DNA of 64,000 nt from Dyadobacter sp. MSC1_007 (GCF_023667495.1 NZ_JAMOZL010000003.1:310001-374000); one strand, 5' to 3'. Positions 24,039 to 33,248 are shown, counted from the first letter of the stretch. The notes: generated by a model not told the origin, from the sequence alone. Program-made: numbers and translations.

Positions 24039-25234
24039 TTAACAGATTCACTAACCTTTCCATAAATCATCACCTGATTGGAAGCGACCTTCGAGAAACC
24101 TCTTACATCATCGCCAGTCCAGGCGTTGTTCATTTCGCCGTAGCTGCCGAATTTCGATGACATCAGGTCAAATGGTGATTCGATGCCTTCCACATGGAAG
24201 CGGTAAGGCGCCAGATATACGTGTACTTTGCCTGTAACGTGTGATTGCGTATCGGTCAGGAACGTTTCGATGTTCCGCATGACCGGTTCTACAAACTGTC
24301 CTTTATGAAGCAAACTTCCGTACCAGTTTGAAAGTTGCTCTTTCCAGTAAAGCTGTTGTTCTGTCAAGACATGTTTTTCAAGGGTATGGTGCGCTTTGAT
24401 AATGATCAGCGGAGCAGCCGCTTCGAAGCCCACACGACCTTTGATACCAATGATAGTATCACCCACGTGAATGTCGCGACCGATCCCAAAAGGCTGTGCA
24501 ATCGCAGCCAGCTTTTGAATGGCACCAACCGGATTTTCAAAAGTTTCGCCAGCCACGCCTTTCAATTCACCATTTACAAATTCCAGCGTAATGCGCTCAG
24601 GTTCTGTTTTGGTGATCTGGGTTGGCCATGCAGATTCAGGCAGATATTGCTCGGAAGTCAAAGTCTCTTTTCCACCCACCGACGTTCCCCACAGACCTTT
24701 ATTTATACTGTAAGCAGCTTTTGCCCATTCGCGACCCACGCCTTTGTTGGTCAGGTATTCGATCTCGGCCTCGCGTGACAGTTTCAGGTCGCGGATCGGG
24801 GTGATGATTTCTGCTTCCGGGATAATGATCCTGAAAGCCATATCGAAACGCACCTGGTCATTTCCTGCGCCAGTGCTTCCGTGTGCGATGGCGTTTGCTC
24901 CGATCTCTTTCGCATATTCCGCTACTGCAACGGCCTGGAAAACACGTTCAGCACTTACCGAAAGGGGGTAAGTGTTGTTTTTAAGGATATTTCCAAAAAT
25001 CAGATATTTAATGCAATCATTATAATAGTCACCGGTTTTTGAAATGGTCGCATGTTTTTTTACGCCCAAAGCATAGGCATTCGTTTCAATGGTTTTCAGC
25101 TCTTCTTCCGAGAAACCACCTGTATCAACCAAAACCGAATGGACTTCATAACCTTTGTCTTCGGCTAAATATTTTACACAAAAGGAGGTATCTAATCCCC
25201 CGCTGAACGCTAATACTACTTTGGGCTGTGACAT
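24032..25234 (-). CDS. argG: Argininosuccinate synthase
   Basis: A 400-residue N-type ATP pyrophosphatase joining citrulline and aspartate with ATP. The PP-loop 'AFSGGLDTSF' is at residues 9-18, followed by 'YEVHSVLVDTGGFSEEE', 'AHGSTGAGNDQVRFD' and 'ITPIRDLKLSREAEIEYL'. Length is normal. In this pathway the citrulline must first be released from N-acylcitrulline. It is the first large gene of the minus-strand arg run, preceded by about 250 bp containing the GNAT gene's terminator and a candidate -7 box. Its stop codon lies inside the repeat that flanks the IVP gene, so the last codons may have been altered by that insertion. Confidence 0.97.
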   Translation of the reverse strand: MSQPKVVLAFSGGLDTSFCVKYLAEDKGYEVHSVLVDTGGFSEEELKTIETNAYALGVKKHATISKTGDYYNDCIKYLIFGNILKNNTYPLSVSAERVFQAVAVAEYAKEIGANAIAHGSTGAGNDQVRFDMAFRIIIPEAEIITPIRDLKLSREAEIEYLTNKGVGREWAKAAYSINKGLWGTSVGGKETLTSEQYLPESAWPTQITKTEPERITLEFVNGELKGVAGETFENPVGAIQKLAAIAQPFGIGRDIHVGDTIIGIKGRVGFEAAAPLIIIKAHHTLEKHVLTEQQLYWKEQLSNWYGSLLHKGQFVEPVMRNIETFLTDTQSHVTGKVHVYLAPYRFHVEGIESPFDLMSSKFGSYGEMNNAWTGDDVRGFSKVASNQVMIYGKVSESVKS

Positions 25235-25321
25235 TATTATAATGATATGGATACTGATTCTAAATGGTTGTTTTGAAAAATGCTCGTAGTGTGCCTCGTG
25301 TGAAAATCCTCATACTGACTG

Positions 25322-25329
25322 CAAAAGTA
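25322..25329 (-). promoter_or_regulatory. Candidate -7 box for argG
   Basis: On the minus strand the sequence is TACTTTTG, an exact TAnnTTTG match, 87 bp upstream of the argG ATG. No good TTTG -33 element is seen at the expected spacing. Confidence 0.4.
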
Positions 25330-25402
25330 CGCAAGTTTAGCCGAACGGCATTCCAGAACCGGGTAAAAGCTGACACTCGCGTTTGAATCAGATTATAACA
25401 AA

Positions 25403-25447
25403 AAATACCCCGCTTCGGACCTCTTAGGGTTGCCGGGCGGGGTATTT
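25403..25447 (-). terminator. Intrinsic terminator after the GNAT gene
   Basis: AAATACCCCGC (25403-25413) pairs with GCGGGGTATTT (25437-25447). The minus-strand transcript of the GNAT gene would end in a U-rich run (plus-strand AAAAA at 25401-25405). This separates the GNAT gene from argG transcriptionally. Confidence 0.82.
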
Positions 25448-25483
25448 AAAAGATATATGAAATCTGTAAAACTGTGCTGTACG

Positions 25484-26215
25484 TTAATGTACAAGCAATG
25501 CCCCGGCGTTTTTCTTTTTAGCGCGTTCCTCCCTTCGCAGTAAAATGCGTTGCTTGATGCGCATCCAACGCTCATAAAGGCTGGATTCTTTCAGGAAATC
25601 CCAGGAATGCTTTTCCACCACGGGTGCTGCACCAGCGGCATTGTTTATAGCAGGTTTTTTATCTTCGGGATCGTACATCATGCCGGTGCACAGGCAATGT
25701 TTTCTGCCAGTCCGGGTCAGTACGTCGTAATTGACGCAGCTTGCGCAACCTTTCCAGAATGCGTCATCGGCAGGAAGTTCGCTGAATGTTACCGGTTCGT
25801 AGCCCAGGTCCGAGTTGATCTTCATAACCGGCAGACTGGTTGTGATACCGATAATCTTGGCATCGGGGTATTTCTGGCGCGACAATTCAAATGCTTTCTG
25901 CTTGATAGCTTTCGCCATGCCGCTGTTTCGGAAGTCCGGATGTACGATAAGTCCCGAATTGGCCACGAACTTTCCGTGCTCCCAGGTTTCTATGTAACAA
26001 AACCCTACCCATTCACCCGTGTCGGTGGTCGCGATGATGGCTTTTCCTTCCACCATCTTCTCCATGATATACACCGGAGAACGTTTGGCTATACCGGTAC
26101 CACGCTTTTTGGCGCTCTCCTCCATTTCCGCACAGATTTGCTCGGCGTAATGGAGATGATTTTCATTGGCAGTCTGAACTATAAATTTACTGCCCACTAC
26201 TTCGGTATTTTTCAT
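25484..26215 (-). CDS. GNAT family N-acetyltransferase, candidate glutamate N-acyltransferase
   Basis: A 243-residue protein. Residues 10-145 form a GNAT domain: 'WVGFCYIETWEHGKFVANSG' supplies the central strands, and the CoA pyrophosphate loop is 'HPDFRNSGMAKAIKQKAF'. The C-terminal part carries a Cys cluster ('GCASCVNYDVLTRTGRKHCL', then another Cys) that looks metal-binding and is not standard for GNATs. Bacteroidota generally lack a classical argA, and GNAT genes of this kind stand at the head of their arg clusters. It is therefore a candidate for the first step, acylation of glutamate. A terminator separates it from argG, so it is co-located but not strictly co-transcribed. Specific function is inference. 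Confidence 0.85.
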   Translation of the reverse strand: MKNTEVVGSKFIVQTANENHLHYAEQICAEMEESAKKRGTGIAKRSPVYIMEKMVEGKAIIATTDTGEWVGFCYIETWEHGKFVANSGLIVHPDFRNSGMAKAIKQKAFELSRQKYPDAKIIGITTSLPVMKINSDLGYEPVTFSELPADDAFWKGCASCVNYDVLTRTGRKHCLCTGMMYDPEDKKPAINNAAGAAPVVEKHSWDFLKESSLYERWMRIKQRILLRREERAKKKNAGALLVH

Positions 26216-26597
26216 TGATGACTATGCTGACAAAAAATGTTCGAAACAATAATTACTATACCCAGAGAAAAACGATGGGACGTTTAGCTTGTAAGAAAGA
26301 AAAAAGGGGGTATAAAAGATTTACCACGTAGGTAAAAGATAATTATGCGGTCCGGGGGGACCTGAATCGGAAAGGCGTAGTATGCAGAACAGTATGTATG
26401 CCGTTGTGATTCATTGACTTGCTTGTGCGTCTAAGAGGGTGCAAATTTTCAAAAAAAAATTCTTACTCCAAAGAAACAGAAGATATATTTTTATGGTTCG
26501 TTTATGCATTAAACTTTTCAGGATCGAAGTTCGAGTTTAACGTAGCTTTGCGCATCACAACTTTGGTCAACATTATTCAGATAATTCAGTGGCTTTC
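26216..26597. other. Intergenic region between GNAT and aat genes
   Basis: About 380 bp separating divergent genes. I see no convincing ORF, tRNA or hairpin. TAGCTTTG (26543-26550) matches the Bacteroidota -7 consensus and sits 47 bp upstream of the aat ATG, making it the likely aat promoter. The stretch around 26450-26520 is AT-rich. Confidence 0.5.
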
Positions 26598-27209
26598 ATG
26601 TCAGCAATCAGTACCGACGACCTTCTTAACGGATATATCAATGGAATATTTCCCATGGCGGAGGCGGACGGTACGATTTATTGGTATTCTCCCAATCCAA
26701 GGGCGATCATCCCTATTGATACCTATAAACCTTCGAAATCGCTCCGGCCGGTTATTAACAAAAAATATTTTGATATCAGGATCAACACCGATTTTGAAGG
26801 TGTAATGCGGGGATGCTCGTTGCCTCGGACCAGCGAACCGGGGACCTGGATCTCCGAAGAGATCATTGAATCTTATACTGCCTTGCACCGCCTGGGTTAC
26901 GCGCATAGTGTAGAGGCGTGGCGTGAGGACAGGCTTGTTGGCGGACTATATGGTGTGTCTATAAATGGTGTTTTCTTCGGAGAGTCGATGTTTACGATTG
27001 AGAGCAATGCCTCAAAGGTCGCTTTTCATTATCTGATGGAGATTCTCAGACATAGTCGCTTTGTTCTGCTTGATACCCAGTTTATGAACGACAATGTTCT
27101 TCGATACGGCGCCATCGAAATTCCCAGGGACGAATATCTTGACTTATTAGAAAAGGCATTAAAGACTAAAAGAAGGTTTACTGCGGCCGTTTTAACGGAT
27201 TTAAGCTGA
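26598..27209 (+). CDS. aat: Leucyl/phenylalanyl-tRNA--protein transferase
   Basis: A 203-residue enzyme that transfers Leu or Phe from aminoacyl-tRNA to N-terminal Arg or Lys of proteins, marking them for ClpS/ClpAP degradation. Marks are 'LLNGYINGIFPMAE', 'IYWYSPNPRAIIP', 'GTWISEEIIESYTALHRLGY', 'AHSVEAW' and 'FFGESMFTIESNASKVAFHY', which contain the conserved acceptor-site residues. The ATG at 26598 is used; a GTG at 26589 would add three residues. It is a single gene, about 120 bp before proB, with a -7 box TAGCTTTG upstream. Family identity is unambiguous; length is slightly short at the C-terminus, as is usual in this phylum. Confidence 0.95.
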   Translation: MSAISTDDLLNGYINGIFPMAEADGTIYWYSPNPRAIIPIDTYKPSKSLRPVINKKYFDIRINTDFEGVMRGCSLPRTSEPGTWISEEIIESYTALHRLGYAHSVEAWREDRLVGGLYGVSINGVFFGESMFTIESNASKVAFHYLMEILRHSRFVLLDTQFMNDNVLRYGAIEIPRDEYLDLLEKALKTKRRFTAAVLTDLS

Positions 27210-27330
27210 TTCAACACCGCAGTGTTCGCATATGCATCCGTTTTCGTTTGAAATGACGTATTTTTGACCTCACATTGATTACCTGGCGTTTGGCTTATCT
27301 GCTTCGGCGCCGACTTATTAGATTACCAAA

Positions 27331-28362
27331 GTGTCAAAACCAATCCTCGTAATAAAGTTCGGGACCGCCTCGATCACGCTTCCTTCCGGTGAACCTGACG
27401 TCAGGATCATCTCGGAAATAGCCCGGCAGGTTTCGGAAATCCATTCGCAATACCGCATTATCATTGTTTCGTCCGGTGCGGTGGGTGCTGGTAAGGCGTA
27501 CATCAACGACTATAAGGGTACGATGACGCAGCGTAAAGCAGCGGCTTCGGTAGGTAATCCTTTGTTGGTCGGGCTTTATGCAAGTTATTTTTCCCCTAAT
27601 AAAATTTATATCGCCCAAAGTCTGTGTGAAAGGCAGCATTTCGCCAACAGGAACAAGTTCTTGCAGCTTAAAGAGACTTTTCAGGAGCTTTGGGCCAATG
27701 ATATTATCCCTATTGTCAATGAAAATGATGTCGTAAGCGACCGTGAGCTGAAATTTTCGGATAACGACGAACTGGCGACGCTGCTTGCAGTAGGCTTCGG
27801 GGCCGAGTCGCTGATGTTCTGCACTTCAGTCGGCGGCTTGCTTGATGAGGAAGGCAGGATACTGAGGAACGTATCGAATGTGAATGAGGTTTTTAAATTT
27901 GTCAAGACTGATAAATCGTTTCTTGGACTGGGCGGCATGGCTTCCAAGCTTACTTTTGCCAAACTAGCCGCCCGAATGGCAATCCGGGTAGTGATATTTG
28001 GGATGAACCAACCCAATGAGTTGCTCGAAGCGCTGAAAGGAAATGCGGGAACATTGATCACTCCGGGGAAAAGCACATTGTCTGCACGTAACCGGTGGCT
28101 GGGTAGCGGAGGGTTGGTATCAGGCAGATTGCAGATCGACGAAGGTGCTTCCAAAGCATTGTTAAGACGCAAAAGCCTGCTGGCTGTCGGGGTTACCGAA
28201 GTGACCGGCGATTTTGAATCGGGAGAAATTATTGAAATATATTCTCCTGATGAAGAAATGATCGCGGTAGCGCGCGCCCGCGAGACGTCATCCGCGATAC
28301 GCGAGAACTTGAAGACATTGAATTTTGAAGTGGCTAATGCCAATGATATAGTATTATTATAA
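27331..28362 (+). CDS. proB: Glutamate 5-kinase
   Basis: A 343-residue kinase that makes gamma-glutamyl phosphate, the first step of proline synthesis. The N-terminal amino-acid-kinase domain shows 'LVIKFGTASITLPSGEPD', 'IIVSSGAVGAGK' and 'IPIVNENDVVSDRELKFSDN'. 'GLGGMASKLTFAKLAARMAI' is the conserved nucleotide-site segment. The last 80 residues form a PUA domain ('KSLLAVGVTEVTGDFESGEI'). Start is GTG at 27331. The stop codon shares one base with the proA ATG (TAATG), so the two are translationally coupled. The enzyme is usually feedback-inhibited by proline. Confidence 0.95.
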   Translation: MSKPILVIKFGTASITLPSGEPDVRIISEIARQVSEIHSQYRIIIVSSGAVGAGKAYINDYKGTMTQRKAAASVGNPLLVGLYASYFSPNKIYIAQSLCERQHFANRNKFLQLKETFQELWANDIIPIVNENDVVSDRELKFSDNDELATLLAVGFGAESLMFCTSVGGLLDEEGRILRNVSNVNEVFKFVKTDKSFLGLGGMASKLTFAKLAARMAIRVVIFGMNQPNELLEALKGNAGTLITPGKSTLSARNRWLGSGGLVSGRLQIDEGASKALLRRKSLLAVGVTEVTGDFESGEIIEIYSPDEEMIAVARARETSSAIRENLKTLNFEVANANDIVLL

Positions 28363-29612
28363 TGGAATCGATATTACCTCAATTAAAGGAAACGCGCGAA
28401 GCATCGGCGGCCGTTCGCCGGCTGACGGACCGGCAAAGGGCGGATCTGCTGATCTCCCTGGCGGCCAAAGTGCTGGCTAATGCGGAAAACATCATTGCCG
28501 AGAACAGGAAAGACCTGGATTTGATGGATGATGCCGACCCGAAAAAAGACCGCCTGCTTCTGAATGAAAAGCGGATTAATGAACTGGCGCAAAGCCTGGT
28601 TGAGGTGGCCGAACTTCCGGATCCTACCGGTGAGGTTTTTGTTGAGAAAACCATTCAGCAGGGACTTTCATTAAAGAAGATCGCCGTACCGTTGGGTGTG
28701 GTTGGTGTTATTTATGAGTCGCGGCCCAATGTAACCATCGACGTCGCTTCTTTATGCCTGCGCTCTGCCAATGCATGCGTGCTCAAAGGCGGCAAAGAAG
28801 CACAGCATTCGAATACTTATCTCGTAAGCCTTATTCATGAAGCTCTGAGCGAACTTGGAGTGCCTGCCGCGGCAGTTACTCTGCTACCTACTGGACGCGA
28901 ATTCGTAGGCGAGTTGCTCACAGCAACGCAATATGTGGATATCATTATTCCACGCGGTTCCGAAGGGCTTATTAAATATGTGCGTCAGAATTCACTCGTT
29001 CCTACGATCGAAACTGGTGCAGGCGTTTGTCATACCTATATTGAAAAAACCGGTGATTTAGATAAAGGTGCGGAGATCGTCGTGAATGCGAAGGTTTCCA
29101 AGCCGGCAGCCTGCAATGCGCTGGATACCGTGTTGGTGGACAGGGTTGTTGCCGCGGATTTTCTGCCCAAACTGAAAGATGGGTTTTTGAAATGGAATGT
29201 GGAAGTTTTTGCGGATGAAGAATCCTATGATATCCTTCAAAAAGCGGAATATCCTTATTTACAAAGGGCTACTGAGGATGATTTTGGTAAAGAATTCCTC
29301 GACTTCAAATGTTCGATCAAGGTGGTGGATGGCCTGGATGATGCATTGAAACAGATCGAAAATTATTCTTCCAGACATTCGGAAGCGATTATTTCAACAG
29401 ACGAAGAGGCTATCGAGACCTTTTTGAAAGAAGTGGATGCAGCATCCGTTTACGCCAACGCGTCGACCCGGTTTACGGACGGCGGTGTGTTTGCATTAGG
29501 CGCTGAGATTGGTATTTCAACACAAAAACTGCATGCGAGAGGACCTTTTGCACTGGAAAAACTGGTGACAGAAAAATGGATTGTAAAAGGTGACGGGCAG
29601 GTAAGATGGTAA
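28362..29612 (+). CDS. proA: Gamma-glutamyl phosphate reductase
   Basis: A 416-residue NADPH-dependent aldehyde-dehydrogenase-fold enzyme converting glutamyl phosphate to glutamate semialdehyde. 'GVVGVIYESRPNVTIDVASL', 'CVLKGGKEAQHSN' and the catalytic Cys near residue 250 in 'KPAACNALDTVLVD' are present, as is 'DAASVYANASTRFTDGGVFA' near the C-terminus. It overlaps proB by 1 bp and argE by 7 bp, so three genes run as one tight unit. Length is normal. Confidence 0.97.
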   Translation: MESILPQLKETREASAAVRRLTDRQRADLLISLAAKVLANAENIIAENRKDLDLMDDADPKKDRLLLNEKRINELAQSLVEVAELPDPTGEVFVEKTIQQGLSLKKIAVPLGVVGVIYESRPNVTIDVASLCLRSANACVLKGGKEAQHSNTYLVSLIHEALSELGVPAAAVTLLPTGREFVGELLTATQYVDIIIPRGSEGLIKYVRQNSLVPTIETGAGVCHTYIEKTGDLDKGAEIVVNAKVSKPAACNALDTVLVDRVVAADFLPKLKDGFLKWNVEVFADEESYDILQKAEYPYLQRATEDDFGKEFLDFKCSIKVVDGLDDALKQIENYSSRHSEAIISTDEEAIETFLKEVDAASVYANASTRFTDGGVFALGAEIGISTQKLHARGPFALEKLVTEKWIVKGDGQVRW

Positions 29613-30688
29613 ACGCATTGGAAAATATACAAACGCTTTCAAAAGAGGCGATAGCGCTTTTGAAAAGCTTGATTGAAACACCCTCTTTCAGTAAAGAGGA
29701 AGAACATACTGCGAAGCTGATTGCGGATTTTTTTACTGAAAAGAATATCCCTTTTCAAACAAAGAAGAACAATCTGTGGGCATTTAACCGGTATTTTGAC
29801 GAAAGTAAGCCTACGGTTTTGCTCAATTCGCATCATGACACGGTAAAGCCGAACAAGTCCTGGACATTAGATCCTTTCAAAGCGATCGAGCAGGATGGGA
29901 AACTATTTGGCTTGGGTAGTAATGATGCCGGCGGATGCCTGGTTTCCCTGATCGCGACATTCTGCTATTTCTATGATCGTACGGATCTTACTTATAACGT
30001 GGCGATCGCAACCACGGCCGAGGAGGAAATATCAGGCAAAGAAGGACTGGAAATTGTAGCTCCGGAATTGCCAGAAATAGCTTTTGCAATTGTGGGAGAG
30101 CCTACTGAAATGCATTTGGCGGTTGCCGAAAAAGGTTTGCTCGTTCTGGATTGTACCGCCAAGGGCATCTCTGGTCACGCGGCAAGAGAAGAAGGTGATA
30201 ATGCCATCTACAAAGCCCTTAAAGACATTCAATGGATTAAAACCCATCAATTTCCAAAGGTTTCTCCGACCTTGGGACCGATTAAGATGTCGGTGACGAT
30301 CATCAATGCAGGTACGCAGCATAACGTGGTTCCCGATGCCTGCACGTTCACTATTGACGTGCGTGTTACGGACCAATATACTTTGGAGGAAGTTATTGAA
30401 GAGATCAGAAGCAATATCCAGTCGGAAGTAGCGCCGCGGTCGATCAGGCTCAGGCCATCCAGTATTCCGATGGAGCATCCTATTGTGCAGGAAGGTTTGA
30501 AACTCGGACGTAATGCTTATGGTTCGCCTACTACTTCCGATCAGGCCCTGCTTGACTGTCCCTCGCTAAAAATGGGCCCCGGGCACTCCGGAAGGTCACA
30601 CAGCGCCGATGAATTCATTTATCTTCATGAAATTGAAGAGGGCATCAGCCAGTATATTCAAATGCTGGAAGGTGTCGTGACACGATAA
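29606..30688 (+). CDS. argE: M20 family N-acylornithine/N-acylcitrulline deacylase (ArgE-like)
   Basis: A 360-residue zinc peptidase of the M20/ArgE type. Metal ligands and catalytic residues are visible as His and Asp in 'LLNSHHDTVKP', Asp in 'GLGSNDAGGCLVSL', Glu-Glu in 'ATTAEEEISG' and Glu in 'AIVGEPTEMHLAV'. A dimerisation insert follows ('KGISGHAAREEGDNAIY'). In this pathway it would remove the acyl group, probably from N-acylcitrulline made by ArgF'. The ATG at 29606 overlaps proA by 7 bp, tying arginine deacylation to proline genes. DapE-like desuccinylases are the main alternative, but the context favours arginine synthesis. argB and argH are not in the window. Confidence 0.88.
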   Translation: MVNALENIQTLSKEAIALLKSLIETPSFSKEEEHTAKLIADFFTEKNIPFQTKKNNLWAFNRYFDESKPTVLLNSHHDTVKPNKSWTLDPFKAIEQDGKLFGLGSNDAGGCLVSLIATFCYFYDRTDLTYNVAIATTAEEEISGKEGLEIVAPELPEIAFAIVGEPTEMHLAVAEKGLLVLDCTAKGISGHAAREEGDNAIYKALKDIQWIKTHQFPKVSPTLGPIKMSVTIINAGTQHNVVPDACTFTIDVRVTDQYTLEEVIEEIRSNIQSEVAPRSIRLRPSSIPMEHPIVQEGLKLGRNAYGSPTTSDQALLDCPSLKMGPGHSGRSHSADEFIYLHEIEEGISQYIQMLEGVVTR

Positions 30689-30727
30689 TTTACTATACTT
30701 GCCGAAGCTAACTAACCGAGCTTTGGC

Positions 30728-31555
30728 ATGCGATTCTACACCGAAGAAGATACCAACACTTTCGAAAATGTCCGGTTTTTGCACATTAAAACTGCAAAGG
30801 CCGGACATCTTTTTACCATCATATTAAGCCGACCCGAGAAACGGAATGCATTCACACCGACCATGGCGGAAGAAATCATTTTCGCGCTGTCCTATGCGCA
30901 TTACGAAACTGATATTCGCTGTATAGTTTTGAAAGCCGAAGGCCCCGTTTTTTGTGCAGGCGCCGACTTGAATGCATTTCATGATCCTGCGTCTAACCTG
31001 ATCAATGAGACATTACCTGCTATCCGTGAAGAAGCACGGCTTGGTGATGCGTTTGCAGAAGTTTTGAAACCATGCATTGCACAAGTTAAAGGACCGGTCT
31101 TGGCTGGTGGATTTTTGCTGATATGCGGCTGTACATTCGTTTGCAGTGTTCCGGAGGCTACATTCAGTTTGCCAGAGGTAAAACGTGGCATCTGGCCAAT
31201 GCAGGTAATGGCTTCGCTTTTGCCGATTATTTCTCAAAGAAAGATCCTTGAAATGTCTATCACCGGTCGTAGTTACAGTGCAAAGGAAGCACTGGAAATG
31301 GGCCTTATTAGTGAGATTGTCGAAAGGGAGAATATGGCTGAGGTAGTCGGCGCGTTAGCCGATCTGATCTGTGAGAATGCACCGCTAGCTATTCAAAGTG
31401 GAATGCGTGCCATGCAAAAACTGAACTCAATCCCGGAAAGAGAAAGACATAGTTACCTCAAATCAGAACTTGATCAATTGCTCCAATCAGAAGATGCCCG
31501 GGAAGGCACAAATGCATTCAAAGAAAAAAGAAAGCCAATCTGGAAAAATCGATAG
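30728..31555 (+). CDS. Enoyl-CoA hydratase/isomerase family protein
   Basis: A 275-residue crotonase-fold protein. It contains 'IILSRPEKRNAFTPTMAEEI' and the first oxyanion-hole segment 'PVFCAGADLNAF'. The second oxyanion segment is present in modified form, 'KGPVLAGGFLLICGCTFVCS', then 'ATFSLPEVKRGIWP'. The Glu of 'SLPEVKRG' may be catalytic; the other Glu of classical hydratases is not obvious, so isomerase, hydratase or hydrolase activity cannot be settled. It follows argE by 39 bp and converges on rng with 8 bp between stop codons. No beta-oxidation genes adjoin it. Confidence 0.9.
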   Translation: MRFYTEEDTNTFENVRFLHIKTAKAGHLFTIILSRPEKRNAFTPTMAEEIIFALSYAHYETDIRCIVLKAEGPVFCAGADLNAFHDPASNLINETLPAIREEARLGDAFAEVLKPCIAQVKGPVLAGGFLLICGCTFVCSVPEATFSLPEVKRGIWPMQVMASLLPIISQRKILEMSITGRSYSAKEALEMGLISEIVERENMAEVVGALADLICENAPLAIQSGMRAMQKLNSIPERERHSYLKSELDQLLQSEDAREGTNAFKEKRKPIWKNR

Positions 31556-31563
31556 CCGAAAGC

Positions 31564-33126
31564 CTAATTCACCGGCACAATCTCAATTTCCTCGCCGTAA
31601 CGGTTGTGGAATTTGAAATCAACCACTCCAAGCGAAGAATCTTTGATCAGTTTCACCCACGTTTTGTAGTGGAAAAACCATTTCATCTGTTCAGAGATAA
31701 GGCCTTTGGTAAAATAGGAATGCAGGAATGGATGCAGTGAAATGGTGATTCCGCGCTCATTCTGCTTGGTTAAGATGTAGTCGAGGTTGTTCGAGATGAC
31801 GTCCGATACCAGGATACTGGCCTGAATAGTCCCGGTTCCGCCGCAAGTCGGGCAGGTTTCGCGGGTTACGATATTCATTTCGGGTCTTACACGCTGGCGC
31901 GTAATCTGAAGCAATCCGAATTTCGAAAGGGGAAGCACCGTGTATTTGGATCGGTCACCCTTCATTTCATCGCGCATGACGTCAAAAAGCGTGCGTTTGT
32001 TCTCCGCTTTTTTCATGTCTATAAAGTCCACGACGATGATTCCGCCCATATCACGCAAACGTAACTGGCGCGCGATCTCTTTCGCAGCTTCAAGATTGAC
32101 GCTCAATGCAGTCGCTTCCTGATCCTCTTCAGAATTGGACTTGTTGCCGCTGTTAACGTCGATAACGTGCAATGCCTCTGTGTGCTCGATGATCAGGTAG
32201 CCACCGTTTGGAAGGCTTACCGAGCGTCCGAAAAGCGATTTGATCTGTTTTTCGAGGCCGAACTGTTCAAAGATCTTGTTCTTTCCATTGTGCAATTTCA
32301 GGATGTTCTCCTTTTCGGGCGCAATGTTGTGAATATATGCTTTGATGTCGTCGTATACCTCTTTTGAATCAACGGTAATGCTGTCGAATGACTCGTTCAG
32401 CATGTCACGGATGATGGAAGAGGCGCGGTTCATTTCACCGATGACGCGGTCGCGAGGCTTGGCGTCTTTCAATGCTTTGATACCGTTCTCCCACTTTTCA
32501 AGGCAATCCTGCAAATCTTTATTGAGCTCGTCCACATCCTTACCGGTAGCAACCGTCCGAATGATCACCCCGAAATTTTGGGGCTTAATGGAAGACATCA
32601 AGCGCTGCAAGCGGTTCCTTTCCTGTTTGTCAGTAATCTTTTTAGAAAGATTCACCGAGTTGGAGAAAGGCACCAGTACAATGTAACGCCCGGCAATAGA
32701 AATGTCGCAGGATAGTCTGGGGCCTTTTGTAGAAATGGGCTCCTTGACGATCTGGACAAGGATTGGTTGATTTTTGGAGAGGACCTTATCGATTTTTCCA
32801 AGCTTCTCAATCTCCGGCTCCATCTTGAAGTTATTCAATTTGCCGGAGTGAACGCGCTTGGAAATCACGTCCTTGGTAAGCTTATTCAGCGAGTTGATAT
32901 TGGGCCCCAAATCGAGGTAATGCAGGAATGCATCCTTTTCAAAACCGACGTCTACAAAGGCAGCATTAAGCCCTGCCACCAGCTTCCGAACAGTACCCAG
33001 GTAGATATCTCCTACGGTAAAGCTCTGATCCGGTGTTTCTACGTGATATTCTAAAAGACGTTTATCCTGCAAAAGGGCTATACGCTCTCCCTTTTGAGTA
33101 GAATTGATTAGTAATTCGTTACTCAA
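31564..33126 (-). CDS. rng: Ribonuclease G/E family endoribonuclease
   Basis: A 520-residue RNase G-type enzyme. It has an N-terminal S1 domain ('GDIYLGTVRKLVAGLNAAFV', then 'FEKDAFLHYLDLG'), and the DNase I-like catalytic core has 'EHTEALHVIDVNSGNKS' with a metal-binding Asp. The Zn-link Cys pair is 'ETCPTCGGTGTI'. It lacks the long RNase E scaffold tail. It processes 16S rRNA and mRNAs. The start appears to be TTG (33126), because the family's conserved start 'SNELLINSTQKGER' begins immediately after it and no ATG precedes it. It is the last gene of the HU, TPR, COX24-like, rng run. Confidence 0.95.
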   Translation of the reverse strand: MSNELLINSTQKGERIALLQDKRLLEYHVETPDQSFTVGDIYLGTVRKLVAGLNAAFVDVGFEKDAFLHYLDLGPNINSLNKLTKDVISKRVHSGKLNNFKMEPEIEKLGKIDKVLSKNQPILVQIVKEPISTKGPRLSCDISIAGRYIVLVPFSNSVNLSKKITDKQERNRLQRLMSSIKPQNFGVIIRTVATGKDVDELNKDLQDCLEKWENGIKALKDAKPRDRVIGEMNRASSIIRDMLNESFDSITVDSKEVYDDIKAYIHNIAPEKENILKLHNGKNKIFEQFGLEKQIKSLFGRSVSLPNGGYLIIEHTEALHVIDVNSGNKSNSEEDQEATALSVNLEAAKEIARQLRLRDMGGIIVVDFIDMKKAENKRTLFDVMRDEMKGDRSKYTVLPLSKFGLLQITRQRVRPEMNIVTRETCPTCGGTGTIQASILVSDVISNNLDYILTKQNERGITISLHPFLHSYFTKGLISEQMKWFFHYKTWVKLIKDSSLGVVDFKFHNRYGEEIEIVPVN

Positions 33127-33214
33127 TGTTCAACCAACTGAATGGCTCGATAATGTTGATACTTAACTCTCCGCATATCAGACTGTTAGCGGGATACAAA
33201 CGTGGGGAATAAGG

Positions 33215-33248
33215 ATGACCGGATCTTAAATATTTAAAATCCGGTCAT
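33215..33248 (-). terminator. Palindromic hairpin downstream of the COX24-like mini-gene
   Basis: ATGACCGGAT (33215-33224) is the perfect complement of ATCCGGTCAT (33239-33248). The 14-nt loop is itself nearly palindromic (CTTAAATATTTAAA). The T-tract is weak, so it may only partly end transcription or may protect the short mRNA. Confidence 0.55.

Noticed and set aside
26419..26805. 128-codon plus-strand ORF ahead of aat
   Set aside because: It overlaps the start of aat in another frame, and its latter half is a frame-shifted reading of that conserved gene.
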